This document shows, one piece after another, positions 7,500-15,823 of a stretch of 60,447 nt of DNA. Position 1 is the stretch's first letter; each line of letters opens with the position of its first letter. The DNA is from DATMGU01 sp035555315 (lineage in GTDB: Bacteria; Pseudomonadota; Alphaproteobacteria; ATCC43930; CGMCC-115725): NCBI GenBank assembly GCA_035555315.1, contig DATMGU010000018.1, forward strand, positions 1 to 60,447. Reading direction: 5' to 3'. Position numbers and translations under genes: made by a program. The notes under the pieces were generated by a model that was not told where the DNA came from, made no database searches, and was given only the letters and a program-made list of their open reading frames with translations.

Positions 7500-8807
7500 A
7501 TGCAACAGCGTTCTGCTCGGCAATCGAAGATCTGGTCGGTGGTCAGGGTCTCCAGCGGCAATTTTCTGGAGATGTACGACTTCTTCGTCTTCGGTTATTA
7601 CGCCTCGGCGATCGGCCGGGTGTTCTTTCCAACCGATAGCGAATTCGCCTCGCTGATGCTGTCGCTGACCACCTTCGGCGTCGGCTTTCTGATCCGGCCG
7701 ATCGGCGCCCTCGTGCTGGGCGCCTATATCGATCAACACGGCCGGCGCAAGGGCCTCATCCTGACGCTGGGGCTGATGTCGATCGGCATCATCTCGATCG
7801 CTTGCGTCCCCGGCTATGCGTCGATCGGCATGCTCGCCCCGATCCTGGTCGTGTTCGGCCGGCTGCTGCAGGGCTTTTCCGCCGGTGTCGAGCTGGGTGG
7901 GGTCTCGGTCTATCTGTCGGAGATCGCGACACCGGGCCACAAGGGCTTCTATGTCAGCTGGCAATCCGCCAGCCAGCAGGTCGCGGTGATCTTCGCGGCC
8001 TTGGTGGGCATCGCGCTCAGCAGCTATCTGCCGCCCGAGCAGATGGACCAATGGGGCTGGCGCATCCCGCTGCTGATCGGCTGTCTGATCATCCCGTTCC
8101 TGTTCATGATCCGGCGATCGCTGCGGGAGACCGAGGAGTTCCTGGCGCGCCGGCATCACCCGACCCCCTCGGAGATCATGCGCTCCTTGGTTGCCAACTG
8201 GCAGATCGTCGGGATCGGCGTGCTGATGGTGCTGATGACCACCGTCTCGTTCTACATGATCACCGCCTATACGCCGACCTTCGGCAGGACCGTGCTGCAC
8301 CTGGCGAATCTGGACAATCTGATCGTCACCCTCTGCGTTGGCGCCTCCAACCTGTTCTGGTTGCCGGTGATGGGCGCCCTGTCGGACCGGGTCGGCCGTC
8401 GGCCGCTGCTGATCGTGTTCACCATCCTGGCGATTCTGACCGCCTATCCGGCCATGTCCTGGCTGGTCGGGGCGCCGTCGTTCCAGCGCTTGCTGATCGT
8501 CGAGCTGTGGCTCTCGTTCCTCTATGCCAGCTATAACGGCGCCATGGTGGTGTTCCTGACCGAGATCATGCCGGTCGAGGTCCGCACGGCCGGGTTCTCG
8601 CTGGCCTATAGCCTCGCCACATCGGTCGGTGGCTTCACCCCCCTGATCGCGACATATCTGGTTCATGCGACCGGTGACGGGGCGATCCCCGGCGCCTGGC
8701 TGTCTGTCGCCGCGGCCTGCGGCCTGGTGGCGGCCTTGCTGATCGGCCGGCAGACGATCGCCATGCGCGACGCGCGTCTGTCCCATGCCCAGCGGACTGT
8801 CGCATGA
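7500..8807 (+). CDS. MFS metabolite:H+ symporter
   Basis: A 435-residue major facilitator of the metabolite:H+ symporter type (relatives transport citrate, shikimate, proline or aromatic acids). The early SGNFLEMYDFFVFGYYA block, IDQHGRRKG after TM2 and SDRVGRRPLL in the central loop are family motifs. About 12 hydrophobic segments are seen. The start chosen is the ATG at 7500 with AAGAGA upstream; the open frame extends further 5' but without family similarity. It is divergent from the MarR gene, 205 bp away, and probably imports the substrate of the CoA pathway. The stop lies in a 17-bp duplication shared with the next gene's start. Confidence 0.88.
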   Translation: MQQRSARQSKIWSVVRVSSGNFLEMYDFFVFGYYASAIGRVFFPTDSEFASLMLSLTTFGVGFLIRPIGALVLGAYIDQHGRRKGLILTLGLMSIGIISIACVPGYASIGMLAPILVVFGRLLQGFSAGVELGGVSVYLSEIATPGHKGFYVSWQSASQQVAVIFAALVGIALSSYLPPEQMDQWGWRIPLLIGCLIIPFLFMIRRSLRETEEFLARRHHPTPSEIMRSLVANWQIVGIGVLMVLMTTVSFYMITAYTPTFGRTVLHLANLDNLIVTLCVGASNLFWLPVMGALSDRVGRRPLLIVFTILAILTAYPAMSWLVGAPSFQRLLIVELWLSFLYASYNGAMVVFLTEIMPVEVRTAGFSLAYSLATSVGGFTPLIATYLVHATGDGAIPGAWLSVAAACGLVAALLIGRQTIAMRDARLSHAQRTVA

Positions 8808-8834
8808 GCGGGGCTGCCGCATGAGCGGGGCGGC
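8801..8834. repeat. 17-bp tandem duplication across an MFS stop and SDR start
   Basis: cgcatgagcggggctgc (8801-8817) is followed directly by cgcatgagcggggcggc (8818-8834), one mismatch. The first copy holds the MFS stop (8805-8807) and the second the SDR start (8821). Confidence 0.9.
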
Positions 8835-9594
8835 GAGCCCGGACGGCCGGCGGAAGGTTCTGCTGGTCACCGGCGGCAGCCGCGGCATCGGTGCCGCGGT
8901 CTGTCGAAAGGCGGCGGGCGGCGGCTATGCGATCGCGGTGAACTATGCCCGGGACGTCGCGGCGGCCACGGCGCTGGTCGCGGAGTTGCACGCGGCCGGC
9001 GCCTCGGCCGAGGCGTTTCAGGCGGATATGGCCCGTGCCGATCAGGTCGACGGCCTGTTCCAGGCGGTCGACCGGCGGTTCGGCCGCGTCACCCATCTCG
9101 TCAACAATGCCGGCGTCACCGGCCGCTCCGGGCGTCTCGACGCGAGTGCTCCGGAAGCGATCGCCGCGGTCATCGATCTCAATGTCACCGGTGCCATCCT
9201 GGCGGCCCGGGCCGCGGTGCTGCGCATGTCGACCCGGCATGGCGGGCAGGGCGGCGTCATCGTCAACCTGTCCTCGGCGGCGGCCACCCTGGGCGGGCCG
9301 GGCGAGTTCGTCTGGTACGCCGCGTCGAAGGGCGCCATCGACAGTTTCACCATCGGCCTCAGCCGCGAGGTGGGGGCGGAGGGCATTCGGGTCAACGCCG
9401 TGTCGCCCGGCTTGATCGATACCGAGATCCACGCCGCGGCGGGCGAGCCGGGTCGCGTCGCCCGCATGGCGCCGATGATCCCGATGGCACGCGCCGGCAG
9501 CGCCGACGAGGTCGCCGACAGCATCCTGTTCCTGCTGTCCGACGCCGCCGCCTATGTCTCCGGCGCCATCCTGCGGGTCGCCGGCGGCCGCTGA
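8821..9594 (+). CDS. Short-chain dehydrogenase/reductase (SDR)
   Basis: A 257-residue classical SDR: TGGSRGIG cofactor loop at 17-24, NNAG, a serine in NLSSAAATLGG, the WYAASKGA catalytic Tyr/Lys motif and NAVSPGLIDTEIH. It is related to FabG-type 3-oxoacyl reductases and glucose dehydrogenases. In this cluster it could serve as the 3-hydroxyacyl-CoA dehydrogenase step between hydratase and thiolase, which is otherwise missing, but that is an inference. The start at 8821 is chosen because the upstream in-frame extension overlaps the MFS gene and lies before the duplicated ATGAGCGGGG. Confidence 0.87.
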   Translation: MSGAASPDGRRKVLLVTGGSRGIGAAVCRKAAGGGYAIAVNYARDVAAATALVAELHAAGASAEAFQADMARADQVDGLFQAVDRRFGRVTHLVNNAGVTGRSGRLDASAPEAIAAVIDLNVTGAILAARAAVLRMSTRHGGQGGVIVNLSSAAATLGGPGEFVWYAASKGAIDSFTIGLSREVGAEGIRVNAVSPGLIDTEIHAAAGEPGRVARMAPMIPMARAGSADEVADSILFLLSDAAAYVSGAILRVAGGR

Positions 9595-9763
9595 CCGACG
9601 GCCGCCGCTGGGTTGCCGCCCTCTGGCTTGCCGCCGCGGCCAAAGCTATCATATTAGAATATCCTTAATGCCTTCGCGCTACGCTCCATCGAGATCTGAT
9701 GCCGCGAGGCTTCGGTCGTCGAACCAGCACATTCGGATTCAGATCGGACGTAGGAGCGTCACG

Positions 9764-9952
9764 GTGATTCAGTTTTTGGCTGCGGAACTCTTCGATCTGG
9801 GGGCACTCGCCCTGATCACCGCGTATCTGGCGGGATTTGGGAGCACTCGGTCGCCTGTCATGGGGCATCGTCCGACGGGCGATGGCGACGTGGCGGTCCG
9901 CCGGCCGGCGGATGATCTCCAGACCACCGTCGTCGATAGCCCCAGTCGATAA
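9764..9952 (+). CDS. Small hypothetical protein with one hydrophobic segment
   Basis: A 62-codon frame starting at GTG (9764) with a strong TAGGAG seven bases upstream. It encodes MIQFLAAELFDLGALALITA followed by a polar tail. The hydrophobic N-terminal half could be a membrane anchor. The stop TAA falls in the first unit of the 18-bp minisatellite. No family is recognised. The good ribosome-binding site is the main argument for it being real. Confidence 0.35.
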   Translation: MIQFLAAELFDLGALALITAYLAGFGSTRSPVMGHRPTGDGDVAVRRPADDLQTTVVDSPSR

Positions 9953-10051
9953 GTTGGGCCCGGTCGATAAGTTGGGCCCGGTCGATAAGTTGGGTCCAGT
10001 CGATAAGTTGGGCCCAGCCGATAAGTTGGACGCAGCCGATAAGCGAGGCGC
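9944..10051. repeat. 18-bp minisatellite, six units
   Basis: Six head-to-tail units of the type ggtcgataagttgggccc at 9944, 9962, 9980, 9998, 10016 and 10034; the last two diverge. Each unit contains cgaTAAg, and since 18 is a multiple of three every unit has a TAA in the same frame as the small ORF that ends in unit 1. It is not clearly coding on either strand. Confidence 0.92.
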
Positions 10052-10357
10052 CTGGGCATAACCGATCGGTGGATCGCGTCGACCGGGTGTACGACAGCGA
10101 TGTACAACCGCCGGATTGCGCGCCCCATGATCTCTACCGTATGGTTCGGTGCGAATAGAGATCGTTCGGTTCGGGAACGCGTATCCGTGAGGGGCGTGGA
10201 ATGCCCGATCCGACGACGCGAAAGTCCGACGGAGAGAACTCATGCCGAAGGCGATCTGGAATGGCACCGTGATCGCGCTTGTCGATGGAATGCCGCCGGC
10301 CCGACTTTTTTTGGCTGCTCCCTTGCCAAAGCGCCGCCGCGTCCTGTCTGACCACCC
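10052..10357. other. Non-coding stretch upstream of the response regulator
   Basis: No recognisable gene. It follows the minisatellite and leads into the response-regulator gene, so it should contain that gene's promoter, but no clear -35/-10 pair or Shine-Dalgarno sequence was found. Confidence 0.5.
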
Positions 10358-11047
10358 TTGAACCAGCGTCACGCCATTCTGCTGGTCGATGATGACGAGG
10401 CGCTGCGTCGGTCTCTGGCCGAGCAATTGACGCTGCATGAGGAATTCCAGACGGTCGAAGCCGCGTCGGGCAGCGCCGCTCTCGAAGCCGTCAGCCAGCA
10501 ATATTTCGACGCCGTGCTGGTCGATATCGGCTTGCCCGATATGGACGGGCGCGAGCTGTGCAAGATGATGCGAAAGGTTGGGATGCGGTCGCCGATTTTG
10601 ATGCTGACCGCCGCCGATAGCGAGGCGGATACGATCCTTGGTCTCGACGCGGGCGCCAACGACTACATCGCCAAGCCGTTTCGCCTGGGCGTGTTGTTGG
10701 CCCGATTGCGGGCCCAACTGCGGCAGCACGCGACCAGCGAGGACGCGGTCTTCACGATCGGACCCTATACGTTTCAGCCGGGCGCCAAGCTGCTGCTCCA
10801 CGACAATGGCCGCCGCAAGATCCGCCTCACCGAAAAGGAGACGGCGATCCTCAAATACCTGTTGCGGGCCGGGGAGCGGCCGACGGCGCGTGAACTCCTT
10901 TTAAACGAGGTGTGGGGCTATAATCCGGCGGTCACCACGCATACGCTTGAGACCCACGTCTATCGACTGCGCCAGAAGATCGAGGCGGATCCCTCGAACG
11001 CGGCGCTGCTGGTGACCGAGCCCGGCGGATACCGGTTGGTGCCATGA
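10358..11047 (+). CDS. OmpR/PhoB-type response regulator
   Basis: A 229-residue two-domain regulator. The receiver has the acidic pocket (LLVDDDEA, 9-16), the phosphoacceptor Asp56 (VLVDIGLPDMDG), a Thr in LMLTAAD and the conserved Lys in NDYIAKPF. The C-terminal OmpR-type winged helix (residues about 130-229) ends THTLETHVYRLRQKIE...VTEPGGYRLVP. The start must be TTG at 10358: an in-frame TGA lies at 10349-10351 and no ATG or GTG occurs before the receiver begins. No strong Shine-Dalgarno is visible, so translation may be weak or coupled. No histidine kinase is adjacent, so it is an orphan here. Confidence 0.92.
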   Translation: MNQRHAILLVDDDEALRRSLAEQLTLHEEFQTVEAASGSAALEAVSQQYFDAVLVDIGLPDMDGRELCKMMRKVGMRSPILMLTAADSEADTILGLDAGANDYIAKPFRLGVLLARLRAQLRQHATSEDAVFTIGPYTFQPGAKLLLHDNGRRKIRLTEKETAILKYLLRAGERPTARELLLNEVWGYNPAVTTHTLETHVYRLRQKIEADPSNAALLVTEPGGYRLVP

Positions 11048-11131
11048 CGAAGACGATCGCAGTACCTAGCCTTAGCCCGCACCTTATTGCCGCCGCATCG
11101 ATTCAGCGTCCGGCGCATCGTAGGATTGATC

Positions 11132-11986
11132 ATGCCCGGAGATGGTGAAACGCCCCCCAAAACCAACTTCTCCGCGACGTTCTGGGGGGTTCGCGGCAGC
11201 ATCCCCTGTCCTGGGGAGGCGACCATCCGGTATGGCGGGAATACCGCGTGCCTGGAGGTCTGCTGCGGTCAGGACCGGCTGATCTTCGATGCCGGTACCG
11301 GCTTGCGGCCGCTCGGCATGAAGCTGATGGAGGAGCCTGGGCCGCATGTGCTCGACATCTTTCTCAGCCACACCCATTACGACCATGTCGGTGGGCTGCC
11401 GTTCTTCGTCCCGGCCTTCGTTCCCGGCAATACCATCCGCCTCTGGGCCGGGAATTTGAAGCCGGAGCTATGCTTGAAGCAGGTCCTCGCGCAGATGATG
11501 GCCGAGCCGCTGTTCCCGGTGCCGATTGAGGCGCTGCGCGCGGTGATCAGCTATACCGATTTCGATGTCGGTACCGTGCTGGAGCCGCGGCCGGGCATTC
11601 GCCTCAGCACCGCGCCGCTCAACCACCCGAACCGGGCGACCGGCTATCGCATCGATTATGCCGGCAAGTCGATCTGCTATGTGACGGATACCGAGCATCC
11701 GGCAAGCGGGCTCGACATGAATATCCTGAAGTTGATCGAACGGGCGGATTACGTCATCTACGACGCGATGTACACTGCGGCCGAATATCCGCACTACCGC
11801 GATTGGGGTCATTCGACTTGGGAGGCGGGCATTCGCCTGGTCGAGGCGGCGGGGGCCAAGCACCTGGTGGTGTTTCATCACTCGCCCAAACATGACGACG
11901 CGGCGATGGACGAGATCGCCGCCGCCGCAGCACGGGCCCGGCACGGCACGCTGGTCGCCCGCGAGGGCATGATTCTGACGCCGTGA
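11132..11986 (+). CDS. Metallo-beta-lactamase-fold hydrolase
   Basis: A 284-residue MBL-fold protein. FWGVRGSIPCPG and YGGNTAC near the N-terminus, the metal-binding HTHYDHVGG (80-88), NHPNRATGYRIDY, VTDTEH and FHHSPKHDD form the RNase Z/phosphodiesterase-like MBL layout. The substrate is unknown; relatives act on phosphodiesters or are associated with signalling. The ATG at 11132 has AGGA in front; the longer frame 5' of it carries no family sequence. It lies 84 bp after the response regulator, possibly co-transcribed. A strong stem-loop follows at 12071-12108. Confidence 0.85.
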   Translation: MPGDGETPPKTNFSATFWGVRGSIPCPGEATIRYGGNTACLEVCCGQDRLIFDAGTGLRPLGMKLMEEPGPHVLDIFLSHTHYDHVGGLPFFVPAFVPGNTIRLWAGNLKPELCLKQVLAQMMAEPLFPVPIEALRAVISYTDFDVGTVLEPRPGIRLSTAPLNHPNRATGYRIDYAGKSICYVTDTEHPASGLDMNILKLIERADYVIYDAMYTAAEYPHYRDWGHSTWEAGIRLVEAAGAKHLVVFHHSPKHDDAAMDEIAAAAARARHGTLVAREGMILTP

Positions 11987-12070
11987 CCACCAAGCGATTT
12001 TTTTATGGCCGACGTGCTTCAAGCCCCGCCTTGATGGAGCTTGGAGCACGGCGAACGAGTTTGGCTGGCC

Positions 12071-12108
12071 GGCGCCGCGGTCCGTAGGGCAGATCGGACC
12101 GCGGCGCC
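12071..12108. terminator. Strong stem-loop between convergent genes
   Basis: Perfect 14-bp arms (12071-12084 and 12095-12108, GGCGCCGCGGTCCG and its complement) around a 10-base loop, between the MBL gene (plus) and the chemoreceptor gene (minus). There is no T-run, so it is a hairpin that could stop transcription from both sides rather than a textbook intrinsic terminator. Confidence 0.65.
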
Positions 12109-12119
12109 GCTCCGCGGCA

Positions 12120-14132
12120 TCAGGCGGCGCGGATCTTGGCGAGGAACTGGCTGACCTCGCCGCGCAGCGTCTCGCTTTGCTGGGCGAGATCGCCAGCCGC
12201 CTCCATCACTTGGGTCGAGGCCGAGCCGGTTTCGGCGGCGGCCTCGGTGACCCCGGCGATGTTCGACGAGACCTCCGCCGTACCCACCGAGGCCTGCAGC
12301 ACATTGCGCGCGATCTCCTGGGTCGCCGCCCCCTGCTCCTCCACCGCCGCGGCGACGGTGGTCGTGATCTCGTTGATCCGGTTGATCGTCCCGGTGATGG
12401 TCTCGATCGCCTGCACTGAATCCCCGGTGGCGCTCTGGATCGCCTTCACCTGGGCCGCGATATCCTCGGTCGCCTTGGCTGTCTGCGTGGCGAGGCTCTT
12501 CACCTCGGAGGCCACCACCGCGAAGCCCTTGCCCGCCTCGCCCGCGCGCGCCGCCTCGATGGTCGCGTTCAACGCCAGGAGGTTGGTCCGAGCGGCGATG
12601 TCGTTGATCAACTTCACCACATCGCCGATCTTCTGGGCGGCCTCGGCCAGGGTCTGGACTTGGGCGTTGGTGCGTCCGGCATCGTCGACGGCCTCGCGGG
12701 CGATGCGCGCCGATTCCGCCACCTGGCGGCTGATCTCGGTGATCGACGAGGATAGCTCCTCGGCGGCGCTCGCGACTGTCTGAACATTGGTCGATGCCTG
12801 TTCCGACGCCACGGCCACCACCGTCGACTGCCGGCTCGTCTCCTTCGCCGTCGCCAACATGGACTTGGCTGTGTTTTGCAGCTTGGTGGTGGCCGACTCG
12901 GTCATCTGGAGCACCGCGTTTACCGACCGATCGAACGCGCCGACCTGGGTTTCAACTACCTGCTGGCGTTGCTCCTTGCGTCCCTGCTCCGCGCGCTGCT
13001 CCGCCCCCATTTCGTCGGCCTTGATCATGTTCTCCTTGAAGACGAGCACGGCTCGCGCCATGGCGCCGATCTCGTCCTTGTTCTTCGTTGCTGGAATTGC
13101 CACCGTCTTGTCGCCGCCGGCGAGGCGGGCCATGGCATCCGTCATCCGCCGCAGCGGCGTGACGATCCCGCGCCCGATCACCCAGGCCAGGAGCAAACCG
13201 ACCGCGAGTGCCACCGCCGCGGTGCCGACGCTGATGGTTTCGGACTGGCTTGTCGCCGCGTTGGCGACTTCTTGCGCGGTGGAAAGGGTTTTAAGTTGCG
13301 CTACTTTGGCCGCCTCGATAGCACGGTTGAACTCGAGCGCATAGGTGACGAGCGGGCCGGCAATCGTGTCGCGGAGCGCCAACGTCGCCGCGACATTCCT
13401 ATCGTAGGCATCCGAATATTTGATGGCGGCTTCGCCGGTTTCGTGGACCACCGCTTTGATCCGCGGGTCGCGGAGCGATGCCTCAAGCTCGCGCAGCGTC
13501 TGCTTGGCCTTAGCGAACAACGCGGCGCCCGCTTCGGCATCCTTCCGATCCGGTTCGGCCCGGAAGCGGACCGAAGAGAGCCGCGCGTCCATGAGCTGTT
13601 GCTGGACGATGCCGAGACGCGCCGCCGTCTCCATATCGCCGCTTTCCATGGCCGCCTGAATGGCGTCGCGAAGCTTGCCGAGCATCCGCGGCCCCACCGG
13701 CACCAACTCCTCGTTACGGATGCGATCGGCAGTCGCTCGGAGGCGGGCGACATTGTCGAGTTGCGACGTGTAGGCTTCATAAATTGTTTTCAGACGCGCA
13801 AGGTCTTGGCGACGCGCTTCGGTCGTAAAATGGCGGTCGAGATCCGCGAACCGTGCCTGCACGCTCTCGCGGAGCTTATTGGTTTGATCGAGGGTCGTGG
13901 AGCTGCCGCTGCTGACGAAAGTAATCGCGGCGCGACGCACGGACATCATGTCGACGTCGAGTTCGAGTAACCGGACGGCGTTGTCGCTGACATGAGCAAA
14001 CCAGCCGAGCTGTGTGCTGACACCGTTCAATCCCCACAGCCCTGTCGCCCCCAGCGCGGTCAGCAGCGCCAGGATCAAGGTAAATCCGCCGAAAATCCGC
14101 GTGCTGATCTTAAAGTTGGCCATCGCAAACAT
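12120..14132 (-). CDS. Methyl-accepting chemotaxis protein
   Basis: A 670-residue chemoreceptor. It has an N-terminal membrane segment (FGGFTLILALLTALGATGLW), a helical periplasmic domain of about 260 residues resembling the HBM type, a second membrane segment (VGTAAVALAVGLLLAWVIG near 310), HAMP (RGIVTPLRRMTDAMARLAGG), and a long coiled-coil signalling domain with the highly conserved hairpin tip, here INDIAARTNLLALNATIEAA and AGEAGKGFAVVASEVK. The start at 14132 has GGAGAAG at good spacing. The ligand is unknown. It stands alone, without che genes nearby. Confidence 0.95.
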   Translation of the reverse strand: MFAMANFKISTRIFGGFTLILALLTALGATGLWGLNGVSTQLGWFAHVSDNAVRLLELDVDMMSVRRAAITFVSSGSSTTLDQTNKLRESVQARFADLDRHFTTEARRQDLARLKTIYEAYTSQLDNVARLRATADRIRNEELVPVGPRMLGKLRDAIQAAMESGDMETAARLGIVQQQLMDARLSSVRFRAEPDRKDAEAGAALFAKAKQTLRELEASLRDPRIKAVVHETGEAAIKYSDAYDRNVAATLALRDTIAGPLVTYALEFNRAIEAAKVAQLKTLSTAQEVANAATSQSETISVGTAAVALAVGLLLAWVIGRGIVTPLRRMTDAMARLAGGDKTVAIPATKNKDEIGAMARAVLVFKENMIKADEMGAEQRAEQGRKEQRQQVVETQVGAFDRSVNAVLQMTESATTKLQNTAKSMLATAKETSRQSTVVAVASEQASTNVQTVASAAEELSSSITEISRQVAESARIAREAVDDAGRTNAQVQTLAEAAQKIGDVVKLINDIAARTNLLALNATIEAARAGEAGKGFAVVASEVKSLATQTAKATEDIAAQVKAIQSATGDSVQAIETITGTINRINEITTTVAAAVEEQGAATQEIARNVLQASVGTAEVSSNIAGVTEAAAETGSASTQVMEAAGDLAQQSETLRGEVSQFLAKIRAA

Positions 14133-14595
14133 AGTCTTCTCCGTGCGCTACAGGGCTCATTTTTGAAATCGGCCGCACGGATCGCGCCGGCGACGCGCGA
14201 CCGCGGTGCATCTTTTAATCACATGAAGCCAATCCCCTTACCTGCGAATAGGCTAATCGGCTTTGAATTAATCAAAGATGAATTTGAGCCAAAATCTCGC
14301 TATACCTGACAAGGGTCGCGGTTTTTCTTGGCAGGGCGTGAGATCGGCGATCTTCCTTAGTATAAAGCCACGCGTGGGCGGCTACAGAGCCCGAGTATCC
14401 AGAGCATAATGCTTATGCCAGGCCCAACAAACGCCGAGCAGAAAAATATACTTATGAGATCTGCATGGAGATGGGGGTTTGGCGTTCATTTCCGACGTGC
14501 TGGGTTGTTCCCGGTCGCAACTTCCCGCGACCTGATGGTCGGGCTCTCGATATCATGCGCGCTTTGGGTTGGGATTGCCCTGGACGACTTCTTGA
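14133..14595. other. Intergenic region upstream of the chemoreceptor
   Basis: AT-richer, 463 bp, without a convincing gene. It carries the chemoreceptor promoter (minus strand) and the 3' flank of the ABC importer operon. GCCGATTA on the minus strand resembles a sigma-28 -10 element, but no matching -35 was found at the right spacing. Confidence 0.5.
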
Positions 14596-15813
14596 TCAGT
14601 GATACGGATCGGCCGCGTCGCGCAGGCCGTCACCGAAGAAATTGAACGCCAGCACCACCAGGATCACCGGGATCACCGGCAGCATCAGCCACGGGTAAAG
14701 GGCCACGACGTTGATGTTCTGCGCCTCGTTCAGCAGCACGCCCCAACTGGTGATCGGCGGACGCAAGCCCAAGCCTAGGAAGCTCAACGCGGTCTCGCCC
14801 AGGATCATCGACGGAATCGCCAAGGTGGCCGAGGCGATCAGATGGCTGAGAAAGCTGGGCAGCAGGTGCCGGCCGATGACGCGGGACGGCCTGGCGCCCA
14901 TCAAGACCGCCGCCGTGCAGAAATCCTCCTCGCGCAGCGCCAGCAGCTTGGAGCGGACCGCGCGGGCGAGGCCGGTCCACTCCAGCATGCCCAGGATGAG
15001 GGTGATGCCGAAATAGATCAGCATCGGGCTCCAATTCACCGGCAGGGCCGCGGACAGCGCCATCCAGAGGGGGATTTCGGGAAAGCAGCGGACGATCTCG
15101 ATCAGCCGCTGCGACGCCACGTCGATCCAGCCGCCGTAATATCCCGCCAGGCCGCCGATGGTGATGCCCAGCAGAAAGCTGATCGAGATGCCGATCAGCC
15201 CGATGGTGAGCGAGATGCGGGTGCCATAGACGATCCGTGACAGCATGTCCCGGCCCAGCCGGTCGGTACCCAGCAGGAACAAGGTACCGCCTTCGGCCGG
15301 ACAGACCAGGTGGAAACTGGCCGGGATGAGGCCCCAGAAGCGATAGGGATCGCCGAGGCAGAAGAACCGCAGCTTTTGCACCTGATTGGGGTTGTCGGAG
15401 TAAACCCGCCGCAGGTTGCGCATGTCGAGGTGGAAGTCGAAGCCATAGACGAACGGGCCGACGAACCGGCCGTTCTCGACGAGATGAATGGCTTGCGGGC
15501 GGGCATAGATGAAATCGGTGTTGCGGGTATGCAGCTCGTACGGTGCCAGGACCTCGCTCACCAGGGTCGACAGGTACAGCACCAGCAGAAATCCGCCGGC
15601 GATCACCGCGACCCTGTGGCGGCGAAACCGGTACCACATCATCCGCCATTGCGATGCGCGGAAATAGGCTTCCTGCGCCGCCGACATCACCTCGCTGGCA
15701 TTCGGATCGAACGGCTCGGTCGAGACGAAATGCGGCAAAGGCTCGGTCGGCTGGCTGACTGCCTTCCCGGCCGGCTGGCTGCCGGGAGGCTCGGTGATCA
15801 GGTCCTGCGTCAT
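14596..15813 (-). CDS. ABC importer permease, OppC/DppC type
   Basis: A 405-residue permease. After a roughly 60-residue cytoplasmic N-terminus, TM1 (VAVIAGGFLLVLYLSTLVS) is followed by an unusually long extracytoplasmic segment of about 130 residues, then GTDRLGRDMLSRIVYGTRISL, which opens the transport domain, and the EAA-type loop (AAVLMGARPSRVIGRHLLPS). It ends RDAADPYH, typical of OppC/DppC. The ATG at 15813 has GAGG upstream and leaves a 10-bp gap after the OppB-type gene; a start at 15843 would overlap that gene and lacks a ribosome-binding site. The long loop recalls YejE of the microcin C importer. Confidence 0.9.
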   Translation of the reverse strand: MTQDLITEPPGSQPAGKAVSQPTEPLPHFVSTEPFDPNASEVMSAAQEAYFRASQWRMMWYRFRRHRVAVIAGGFLLVLYLSTLVSEVLAPYELHTRNTDFIYARPQAIHLVENGRFVGPFVYGFDFHLDMRNLRRVYSDNPNQVQKLRFFCLGDPYRFWGLIPASFHLVCPAEGGTLFLLGTDRLGRDMLSRIVYGTRISLTIGLIGISISFLLGITIGGLAGYYGGWIDVASQRLIEIVRCFPEIPLWMALSAALPVNWSPMLIYFGITLILGMLEWTGLARAVRSKLLALREEDFCTAAVLMGARPSRVIGRHLLPSFLSHLIASATLAIPSMILGETALSFLGLGLRPPITSWGVLLNEAQNINVVALYPWLMLPVIPVILVVLAFNFFGDGLRDAADPYH

Positions 15814-15823
15814 GCCACCCGCC

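Noticed and set aside
9665..10801. 378-codon minus-strand frame with LSTGPN repeats
   Set aside because: It overlaps the response-regulator gene on the other strand and the repeat peptide merely translates the minisatellite.
14133..14309. Possible sigma-28 promoter (GCCGATTA) for the chemoreceptor
   Set aside because: No TAAA-like -35 at the required spacing.
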